From contig CALIDR010000101.1 of NCBI GenBank assembly GCA_938022295.1, forward strand, positions 1 to 7,320: a DNA stretch of 7,320 nucleotides, written 5' to 3'. Numbering within the stretch: position 1 is the first letter of the stretch; each line of letters begins with the position of its first letter. The notes under the pieces were generated by a model. That model saw nothing but the letters and a program-made list of their open reading frames with translations, was not told the origin of the DNA and did no database searches. Source of the stretch: an uncultured Burkholderiaceae bacterium. GTDB taxonomy: Bacteria; Pseudomonadota; Gammaproteobacteria; Burkholderiales; Burkholderiaceae_C. The position numbers and the translations under genes were made by a program. This document shows positions 1 through 7,320 of this stretch, piece by piece.

Positions 1-2
1 TC

Positions 3-1739
<1,737 letters not shown>

Positions 1740-1751
1740 GGCGCGGGCCGC

Positions 1752-1756
1752 AGGAG
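1752..1756 (+). promoter_or_regulatory. Shine-Dalgarno site of gltD
   Basis: AGGAG lies 7 bases before the ATG at 1764 in the short gltB-gltD gap. It fixes the gltD start and supports translation of gltD from the gltB transcript by its own ribosome entry. Confidence 0.8.
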
Positions 1757-1763
1757 AACGACG

Positions 1764-3242
<1,479 letters not shown>

Positions 3243-3247
3243 GGCGC

Positions 3248-3272
3248 CGGCGCCGCGTACGGCGCGGCGCCG
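3248..3272 (+). terminator. GC-only hairpin after gltD, possible terminator
   Basis: A perfect 10-bp stem, 3248-3257 (CGGCGCCGCG) with 3263-3272, encloses the 5-base loop TACGG and begins 5 bases after the gltD stop. The position suits the 3' end of the gltBD transcript. No run of T follows (GAAGCGTCC), so it is not a classic intrinsic terminator. It may instead protect the 3' end or act together with Rho. The stem is seen directly; the role is inference. Confidence 0.35.
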
Positions 3273-3306
3273 AAGCGTCCGCTCACACAGGGTTGCACCG
3301 GCCGAG

Positions 3307-3327
3307 GCCTGCGCCGCCGGCGCAGGC
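3307..3327 (+). other. Inverted repeat just upstream of the mla promoter candidate
   Basis: GCCTGCGCC (3307-3315) pairs perfectly with GGCGCAGGC (3319-3327) across a 3-base spacer. It ends 4 bases before the proposed -10 hexamer, so it covers the -35 to spacer region of that promoter. It could be a second gltBD end hairpin or an operator-like dyad. GC-rich genomes produce such repeats by chance fairly often, so no function is claimed. Confidence 0.3.
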
Positions 3328-3328
3328 G

Positions 3329-3337
3329 TGCCACAAT
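3329..3337 (+). promoter_or_regulatory. Candidate extended -10 promoter element for the mla operon
   Basis: TGC-CACAAT at 3329-3337 fits the extended -10 pattern TGn followed by a hexamer matching TATAAT at 4 of 6 positions. It is one of very few A/T-containing patches in this GC-rich region and lies in the only gap before mlaF. No good -35 is seen 16-18 bases upstream, as expected if the TGn motif compensates. TTGCAC at 3293-3298 resembles a -35 but is about 33 bases from the hexamer, too far to pair with it. The predicted RNA start is near 3344, giving a leader of about 95 bases. Confidence 0.35.
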
Positions 3338-3349
3338 GAATTCGTCCTC

Positions 3350-3374
3350 GGGAAGCCGCGCACCACGGCTTCCC
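3350..3374 (+). other. Leader hairpin upstream of mlaF
   Basis: GGGAAGCCG (3350-3358) pairs perfectly with CGGCTTCCC (3366-3374) around a 7-base loop. If transcription starts near 3344, this stem-loop lies at the extreme 5' end of the mla mRNA, where such structures can slow decay from the 5' end. It includes A-T pairs, so it is less likely than the all-GC repeats to be a composition artefact. The role is inference. Confidence 0.35.
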
Positions 3375-3440
3375 CGCAAGAAGAACCGGCGACGCCGCCC
3401 GGCGCCCGCCCCGGGGCGCTTGGACGCCCGATCCCGGCCG

Positions 3441-4256
3441 ATGTCCGACACCCTCATCGAGATCGACCATGTGTCGTTCGGCTACGACGCCAGCCGTCTG
3501 ATCCTGAACGACGTCACGCTGCGCTTTCCGCGCGGGCGGGTAACGGCGATCCTCGGCGGCTCGGGGTGCGGCAAGACGACGCTGCTGCGCCTGATCGGCG
3601 GCATCTACGGCGTCAACCGCGGCCGGGTCGTGTTCGACGGCGAAGTCGTCGACGCGAAGAACCGCCGGCAGCTGCAGGCGCTGCGCCGGCGGCTGGGCAT
3701 GCTGTTCCAGTTCGGCGCCCTGTTCACCGACCTGTCGGTGTTCGAGAACGTCGCCTTCCCGCTGCGCGAGCACACCGACCTGTCGGAGGACCTGATCCGC
3801 GACATCGTGCTGATGAAGCTCAACGCGGTGGGCCTGCGCGGTGCGGCCGGGCTGCGCATCTCGGAGGTCTCGGGCGGCATGGCGCGGCGCATCGCGCTGG
3901 CGCGCGCGATCGCGCTCGACCCCGAGCTGATCATGTACGACGAGCCGTTCGCCGGGCTGGACCTGATCTCGATGGGCGTGGCGGCCAACCTGATCCGCAA
4001 GCTCAACGACACCACCGGCGCGACGTCGCTCGTCGTCTCGCACGACGTGCCCGAGTGCATGGCGATCAGCGACCACGTGATCCTGATGGCCGCACCCGGC
4101 GGGCGCATCGTCGCCCAGGGCACGCCGGCCGAGCTGATGGCCTCGACCGACCCCGAGGTCAGGCAGTTCGTGCGCGGCGAGCCCGACGGGCCGGTCAAGT
4201 TCCACTATCCGGCGCCGCCGCTGGCGCAGGACCTCGGGCTGGAGCGCGCGCCGTGA
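3441..4256 (+). CDS. mlaF: Mla phospholipid transport system ATP-binding protein
   Basis: This is the ATPase of the inner-membrane MlaFEDB complex, which moves phospholipid between the inner membrane and the periplasmic carrier MlaC to keep the outer leaflet of the outer membrane free of phospholipid. It has 271 residues; E. coli MlaF has 269. Visible motifs are Walker A GGSGCGKTT (39-47, Lys45), Q-loop Gln90, signature VSGGMARR (143-150), Walker B LIMYDEP (163-169, catalytic Glu168), D-loop around Asp174 and H-loop His201. The C-terminal RQFVRGEPDGPVKFHYPA (241-258) is the MlaF-type extension, which in E. coli packs on the neighbouring subunit near MlaB. The start is placed at 3441 because family similarity begins with MSDTLIEI. 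The frame stays open back to an ATG at 3336, but that would add an Arg/Pro-rich stretch unlike the family and would overlap the promoter candidate. No convincing Shine-Dalgarno precedes 3441. First gene of the mla operon. Confidence 0.95.
   Translation: MSDTLIEIDHVSFGYDASRLILNDVTLRFPRGRVTAILGGSGCGKTTLLRLIGGIYGVNRGRVVFDGEVVDAKNRRQLQALRRRLGMLFQFGALFTDLSVFENVAFPLREHTDLSEDLIRDIVLMKLNAVGLRGAAGLRISEVSGGMARRIALARAIALDPELIMYDEPFAGLDLISMGVAANLIRKLNDTTGATSLVVSHDVPECMAISDHVILMAAPGGRIVAQGTPAELMASTDPEVRQFVRGEPDGPVKFHYPAPPLAQDLGLERAP
4241..4244 (+). promoter_or_regulatory. Shine-Dalgarno site of mlaE, inside mlaF
   Basis: GGAG lies 8 bases before the GTG at 4253, within the last codons of mlaF. It supports GTG rather than a later ATG as the mlaE start and implies translational coupling across the GTGA overlap. 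Confidence 0.65.
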
Positions 4257-5044
4257 ACGCGTTCGTCGCCCTGCTCGACGCGATCGGCGCGCGCACGCTG
4301 CACGTGCTGCGCACGTTCGGCCACGCCGCGTTCTTCTTCGTCGACCTGCTGCGCGCGCTGCCGGCGTCGCTGCGCCGGTTCTGGCTCGTCGTCGTGCAGG
4401 TCCACGCGATCGGCAACCTGTCGCTGCTGATCATCCTCGCCTCGGGACTGGCGGTGGGCTTCGTGCTCGCGCTGCAGATGTACTACGCGCTGGTGCGCTA
4501 CGGTGCGACCGAGTCGCTCGGCCTGATCGTCAACCTCTCGCTCGTGCGCGAGCTCGGGCCGGTGGTCACGGCGCTGCTGTTCGCCGGCCGCGCCGGCACG
4601 TCGCTGACCGCCGAGATCGGCCTGATGAAGGCCGGCGAGCAGCTCGACGCGATGGAGATGATGGCCATCGACCCGCGCGAGCGCGTGCTCGCGCCGCGCT
4701 TCGTCGCCGGCGTGATCGCGATGCCGATCCTCGCCGTCCTGTTCTCGGCGGTCGGCATCCTCGGCGCCTGGCTCGTCGCGGTCGGCCTGATCGGGCTCGA
4801 CGCGGGCAACTTCTGGTCGGTGATGCAGAACGGCGTCGACGTCTGGGACGACGTCGGCAACGGCATCGTCAAGAGCTTCGTGTTCGGCATCATCTGCACC
4901 GCCGTCGCGCTGTACCAGGGCTTCGAGACGCAGGCCACGCCCGAGGGCGTGGCCTACGCGACGACGCGCACCGTCGTGATCTCGTCGCTCGCGGTGCTCG
5001 GGATGGACTTCATCCTGACGGCGCTGATGTTCTCCACCCCCTGA
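4253..5044 (+). CDS. mlaE: Mla phospholipid transport system permease
   Basis: This is the inner-membrane permease of the Mla transporter (YrbE/Ttg2B family). Two copies form the core that binds MlaF on the cytoplasmic side and carries the MlaD ring on the periplasmic side. It has 263 residues (E. coli 260). After an amphipathic N-terminal region (1-50, with the family-like LRTFGHA), hydrophobic spans lie at about 54-79, 98-116, 148-181, 205-222 and 240-260. The hallmark RELGPVVTALLFAGRAGTSL (99-118) is followed by TAEIGLMKAGEQLDAMEMMA (119-138), which includes the EQLDA motif. The end, SLAVLGMDFILTALMF, is also characteristic. The GTG start overlaps the mlaF stop in GTGA (4253-4256) and has a GGAG site 8 bases upstream. 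This frame is open for more than 3.9 kb upstream, so open-frame length cannot decide the start; the coupling and family length do. Confidence 0.95.
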   Translation: MNAFVALLDAIGARTLHVLRTFGHAAFFFVDLLRALPASLRRFWLVVVQVHAIGNLSLLIILASGLAVGFVLALQMYYALVRYGATESLGLIVNLSLVRELGPVVTALLFAGRAGTSLTAEIGLMKAGEQLDAMEMMAIDPRERVLAPRFVAGVIAMPILAVLFSAVGILGAWLVAVGLIGLDAGNFWSVMQNGVDVWDDVGNGIVKSFVFGIICTAVALYQGFETQATPEGVAYATTRTVVISSLAVLGMDFILTALMFSTP

Positions 5045-5065
5045 ACCACCACGGAATCGCGACCG

Positions 5066-5551
5066 ATGGGCAAGAAAGGCATCGAGACGATGGTCGGCGG
5101 CTTCGTGCTGCTGGGCCTCGTAGGGCTCGTGTTCCTGTCGCTGCAGGCGGCCAACCTGGTCACCTTCATCGGCCAGGGCGACACCTACACGCTGCAGGCG
5201 CGCTTCGACAACATCGGCGGCCTGAAGCCGCGCGCCCCGGTGCGCAGCGCCGGCGTCACCGTCGGCCGGGTGACGTCGATCGCGCTGGACCCGCAGACGT
5301 TCGAGGGCGTCGTCACGCTCGCGATCGACAGCCGCGTCAAGTTCCCGCGCGACTCGGCGGCCAAGATCCTCACCTCCGGGCTGCTCGGCGACCAGTTCGT
5401 CGGCATCGACCCGGGCGGCGACGAGCGCGACCTCGCGCCCGGCGACCGCATCGTGCAGACGCAGGGCGCCGTCGTGCTGGAGAACCTGATCGGCCAGTTC
5501 CTGTTCAACCGCGCGGCCGAGGCCGGGTCGCCGGCGACGGGGCAGCCGTGA
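5066..5551 (+). CDS. mlaD: Mla system MCE-domain substrate-binding protein
   Basis: This is the MCE-domain subunit anchored in the inner membrane, which forms a hexameric ring on MlaE and hands phospholipid to or from MlaC. It has 161 residues; E. coli MlaD has 183, the difference being mainly a shorter C-terminal tail. The N-terminus (MGKKGIETMVG) leads into one transmembrane helix at about 9-29. The MCE domain runs from about 39 to 118, with FDNIGGLKPRAPVRSAGVTV (47-66) as the clearest segment. SGLLGDQFVGIDPG (104-117) includes Leu106-Leu107, matching the pore-loop hydrophobic residues described for E. coli MlaD. The C-terminal VVLENLIGQFLFN (136-148) is the family's hydrophobic helix. The ATG at 5066 follows mlaE by 21 bases, with a weak ACGGAA site 9 bases before it. 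The stop overlaps the mlaA start in GTGA. Confidence 0.95.
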   Translation: MGKKGIETMVGGFVLLGLVGLVFLSLQAANLVTFIGQGDTYTLQARFDNIGGLKPRAPVRSAGVTVGRVTSIALDPQTFEGVVTLAIDSRVKFPRDSAAKILTSGLLGDQFVGIDPGGDERDLAPGDRIVQTQGAVVLENLIGQFLFNRAAEAGSPATGQP

Positions 5552-6330
5552 GCGCCGCGCCGCGCCGCCGCGCGCTGCTCGCGGGGGTGGTCGTCGCCGT
5601 GCTCGCCGGCTGCGCGACCACCGCGCCGCCCGGCCCGCCGGTGGCGCACGACCCGTGGGAGGCCTGGAACCGCCGCGTGTTCGCGTTCAACGAGCGCGTC
5701 GACGAGGCCGTCGTGCGGCCGGTGGCCACCGTCTACCGCGACCACGTGCCGCAGATCCTGCGCACCTGGATCGGCAACGTGTTCGGCAACTTCCGCGACG
5801 CGTGGTCGGTCGTCAACCACGCGCTGCAGGGCAAGGTGCACGACACGTTCCACATGGGCATGCGGGTCGTCATCAACACCGGCTTCGGGCTCGGCGGGCT
5901 GCTCGACATCGCCAGCGAGGCGGGGCTGGACCGGCGCAGCGAGGACTTCGGCCAGACGCTCGGTCGCTGGGGCATGCCCCCGGGCCCGTACGTCGAGCTG
6001 CCGCTGCTCGGGCCGTCGACGCTGCGCGACACCGCCGGCCTCGCGCTGGACCTGCAGGTCACGCCGGCGAGCCTCGTCGCCGCCGGCGAGCCGCGCGTGG
6101 GCACCGTCGTGCTCGGGTTCGTCCACACGCGCAGCACGCTGCTCGACGCCACCCAGCTGCTCGACACGATCGCGCTGGACCGCTACCAGTTCACGCGCGA
6201 TGCGCACCTCGCGCGCCGGCGCAACCTGGTCTACGACGGCAACCCGCCGCCGCTGGACGACGAACCCTTCGACTACGACGACTACGAGAACGGCTCGCCG
6301 CCGAGCGCCCCGGCGTCGCCGCCGCGCTGA
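5548..6330 (+). CDS. mlaA: Outer-membrane phospholipid-removal lipoprotein MlaA (VacJ family)
   Basis: MlaA sits in the outer membrane, in E. coli together with trimeric porins, and draws misplaced phospholipid from the outer leaflet to pass to MlaC. The 260-residue protein (E. coli 251) has a lipoprotein signal: Arg6-8, a hydrophobic core, then the lipobox LAGC with lipidated Cys22. Ala at +2 (not Asp) fits sorting to the outer membrane. VacJ family motifs follow: DPWEAWNRRVFAFNERVD (35-52), INTGFGLGGLLDIASEAGL, and DFGQTLGRWGMPPGPYVELP with LLGPSTLRD after it. The tail is rich in Asp and Tyr (DDEPFDYDDYENG) and ends in a Pro/Ser/Ala stretch. The GTG start overlaps the mlaD stop in GTGA (5548-5551) and has only a weak GGGG ahead, so it probably depends on coupling to mlaD. 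In E. coli this gene is unlinked to the other mla genes; here it lies between mlaD and mlaC. Confidence 0.96.
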   Translation: MSAAPRRRALLAGVVVAVLAGCATTAPPGPPVAHDPWEAWNRRVFAFNERVDEAVVRPVATVYRDHVPQILRTWIGNVFGNFRDAWSVVNHALQGKVHDTFHMGMRVVINTGFGLGGLLDIASEAGLDRRSEDFGQTLGRWGMPPGPYVELPLLGPSTLRDTAGLALDLQVTPASLVAAGEPRVGTVVLGFVHTRSTLLDATQLLDTIALDRYQFTRDAHLARRRNLVYDGNPPPLDDEPFDYDDYENGSPPSAPASPPR

Positions 6331-6387
6331 ACGCCCGCGCCGCCGCCGGGTCCAAGTGCCATCCCGATCCAGCCCTTCACCCGAACC

Positions 6388-6392
6388 GAGGT
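6388..6392 (+). promoter_or_regulatory. Shine-Dalgarno site of mlaC
   Basis: GAGGT lies 8 bases before the ATG at 6401 in the 70-base mlaA-mlaC gap (6331-6400). It selects 6401 over the in-frame ATG at 6200, which lies within mlaA. I see no convincing promoter or long hairpin in the rest of this gap. Confidence 0.65.
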
Positions 6393-6400
6393 CCACGACG

Positions 6401-7006
6401 ATGCTCCGCAAGCTCCTCGCCCTGTTCACGCTGTCGCTGCTCGCGGCAGTGCCCTCGTTCGCCCGTGCGACGGCGCCCGACGCGCTGATCCTGAAGCTGT
6501 CGCAGGAGGTGATCGAGAGCGTCAAGGCCGACCCCGCGATCCAGGCCGGCAACATCGCGCGCATCGTCGACCTCGTCGACACCAAGGTGATGCCGCACGT
6601 CAACTTCCAGAAGATGACGGCCTCGGCCGTCGGCCGCCACTGGCGCAGCGCCACCCCCGAGCAGCGCGAGCGCCTGCAGGCCGAGTTCAAGACGCTGCTC
6701 GTGCGCACCTACGCCGGCGCGCTGACGGAGGTGAAGGACCAGACGGTGTCGCTCGAGCCGTTCCGCGCCGCGCCGACCGACACCGACGTCGTCGTGCAGA
6801 CGCGCGTGCGCGGCCGCGGCGACCCGATCCAGCTCGACTACCGGCTCGAGAAGGTCGGCGACGAGTGGAAGATCTACGACGTCAACGTGCTCGGCGTGTG
6901 GCTCGTGCAGCAGTACCGCACCAGCTTCAACCAGGAGATCTCGCAGGTCGGCATCGACGGCCTGATCGCCCGGCTGGCCGAGCGCAACAAGGCCGCCCGC
7001 ACGTGA
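6401..7006 (+). CDS. mlaC: Periplasmic phospholipid-binding protein MlaC (Ttg2D family)
   Basis: MlaC is the soluble periplasmic carrier that ferries a phospholipid between MlaA at the outer membrane and MlaD at the inner membrane. The protein is 201 residues (E. coli 211). A Sec signal peptide is clear: MLRK, a hydrophobic core (5-17), then SFARA with likely cleavage after Ala23. The mature part has the family pattern: an N-terminal helical region (DALILKLSQEVIESVKAD), IVDLVDTKVMPHVNFQKMTA (55-74), WRSATPEQRERLQAEFKTLL (81-100) followed by VRTYAGAL, then a beta-rich half with VVQTRVRGRGDPIQLDYRL and WKIYDVNVLGVWLVQQYR, ending in a helix. The ATG at 6401 has a GAGGT site and yields the signal peptide at the right place. 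The 70-base gap before it is the largest inside the operon. The stop overlaps the mlaB start in GTGA. Confidence 0.95.
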   Translation: MLRKLLALFTLSLLAAVPSFARATAPDALILKLSQEVIESVKADPAIQAGNIARIVDLVDTKVMPHVNFQKMTASAVGRHWRSATPEQRERLQAEFKTLLVRTYAGALTEVKDQTVSLEPFRAAPTDTDVVVQTRVRGRGDPIQLDYRLEKVGDEWKIYDVNVLGVWLVQQYRTSFNQEISQVGIDGLIARLAERNKAART

Positions 7007-7305
7007 GCGCGGCGCTCGCGCTGCCGGCCACGCTGACGCACCGCGAGGCGACGGCAACGCTGAAGACGCTCGAAGCGGGGATGGCGCCGGGCGGCGGCGA
7101 CGTCACGATCGACGCGTCGCCGCTGCGCCAGTTCGACACCTCGGCGATCGCGGTGCTGCTCGAGGCCCGGCGGCTCGCGCAGCGCGCCGGGCGCGCACTG
7201 CGCATCGAAGGCGTGCCGGCGCCGCTGCTCGAGCTGGCGCGGCTCTACGGCGCCGACGTCCTGCTCGGCGGCGACGCCGGGCCGCCGCGCGGCGGCTCGG
7301 CGTAG
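7003..7305 (+). CDS. mlaB: Mla system STAS-domain subunit
   Basis: MlaB is the small cytoplasmic STAS-domain protein that binds MlaF and is needed for stability and activity of the E. coli transporter. The protein is 100 residues (E. coli 97). VTIDASPLRQFDTSAIAVLL (34-53) and the following helix EARRLAQRAGRALRIEGVPA form the STAS core. Asp45-Thr46-Ser47 occupies the position of the conserved threonine shown to matter in E. coli MlaB (Thr52 as I recall). LLELARLYGADVLL (75-88) matches the family end. The last dozen residues (GGDAGPPRGGSA) are a low-complexity tail encoded by a strong hairpin. The GTG start overlaps the mlaC stop in GTGA (7003-7006), with only a weak AAGG 10 bases upstream. It is the only gene here ending in TAG. 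The remaining 15 bases of the window show nothing recognisable. Confidence 0.9.
   Translation: MSAALALPATLTHREATATLKTLEAGMAPGGGDVTIDASPLRQFDTSAIAVLLEARRLAQRAGRALRIEGVPAPLLELARLYGADVLLGGDAGPPRGGSA
7274..7303 (+). terminator. 13-bp hairpin over the mlaB stop codon
   Basis: Bases 7274-7286 pair with 7291-7303 around the tetraloop GCGC: 13 pairs, of which 12 are Watson-Crick and one is G-U (7280 with 7297). The core GCCGCCGCGCGGCGGC (7281-7296) is a perfect palindrome. The base of the stem includes the T of the TAG stop (7303-7305). No T-run is visible before the window ends at 7320. It may be a transcript-end or processing structure for the mla operon; the terminator label is tentative. Confidence 0.35.
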
Positions 7306-7320
7306 CGCGTCGCGGCCAGG

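Larger units (their letters stand above)
3441..7305 (+). other. mlaFEDACB operon
   Basis: Six co-directional genes are arranged with gaps of -4 (F/E), +21 (E/D), -4 (D/A), +70 (A/C) and -4 (C/B) bases, which supports one transcript. The set is the complete pathway: an inner-membrane ABC transporter (MlaF, MlaE, MlaD, MlaB), the periplasmic carrier MlaC and the outer-membrane lipoprotein MlaA. The only partner not encoded here is the porin that MlaA associates with. A promoter is likely in the 198-base gap before mlaF. Confidence 0.9.

Noticed and set aside
3293..3298. TTGCAC as the -35 box of the mla promoter.
   Set aside because: It is about 33 bases from the CACAAT hexamer, and the sequence 17 bases downstream of it is all G/C. 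It cannot form a normal sigma-70 promoter with either.
3336..3440. Upstream ATG at 3336 as the mlaF start, or a small leader peptide.
   Set aside because: It would add 35 Arg/Pro/Ser-rich residues absent from the family, has no Shine-Dalgarno, and overlaps the -10 candidate. The 3441 start gives the usual MlaF length.
6293..6306. Small hairpin (GCTCG/CGAGC, 5 bp) near the end of mlaA.
   Set aside because: The stem is short, lies within coding sequence and has no T-run; stems of this size are expected by chance at this GC content.
6200..6400. ATG at 6200 as an earlier mlaC start.
   Set aside because: It lies inside mlaA and would put about 67 Arg/Thr-rich residues before a clear Sec signal peptide that begins at 6401 behind a GAGGT site.
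5185..6708. 507-residue open frame on the - strand opposite mlaD, mlaA and mlaC.
   Set aside because: Its translation is largely Arg/Ala/Val/His-rich, as expected for the complement of GC-rich coding sequence. No domain is recognisable, and it lies wholly opposite real genes.

Overview
The window is a very GC-rich, strongly coding stretch, roughly 70% G+C by eye, with almost every codon ending in G or C. All eight recognisable genes lie on the + strand. The protein sequences and the order gltB-gltD-mla with mlaA inside the cluster suggest a betaproteobacterium of the order Burkholderiales, probably a high-GC lineage such as the Rubrivivax/Leptothrix/Methylibium group or Comamonadaceae. That placement is inference from recalled protein similarity and composition, not from a search.

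Region 1 (3-3242) is the glutamate synthase pair. It holds the C-terminal third of gltB (large FMN/iron-sulfur subunit, truncated by the window edge) and a complete gltD (small FAD/NADPH subunit). They are 24 bases apart and the second has a good Shine-Dalgarno site. Together they make NADPH-dependent GOGAT, which converts glutamine and 2-oxoglutarate into two glutamates.

Region 2 (3243-3440) is the only sizeable non-coding gap, 198 bases. It contains three perfect-stem hairpins and one plausible extended -10 promoter element. It probably ends the gltBD transcript and starts the next operon.

Region 3 (3441-7305) is a complete six-gene operon for maintenance of outer-membrane lipid asymmetry, in the order mlaF-mlaE-mlaD-mlaA-mlaC-mlaB. 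MlaF (ATPase), MlaE (permease), MlaD (MCE-domain ring subunit) and MlaB (STAS-domain subunit) form the inner-membrane transporter. MlaC is the periplasmic phospholipid shuttle and MlaA is the outer-membrane lipoprotein that works with a porin. Unlike E. coli, where mlaA is elsewhere on the chromosome, the whole pathway is encoded here in one transcript-like unit. F/E, D/A and C/B are each joined by an identical 4-base GTGA overlap with a GTG start, while F, D and C start with ATG after a gap. A strong 13-bp hairpin lies across the mlaB stop codon.

I found no mobile element, CRISPR array, tRNA, rRNA or unknown gene system. Protein content is ordinary housekeeping; the observations worth a second look concern operon architecture and RNA structure.
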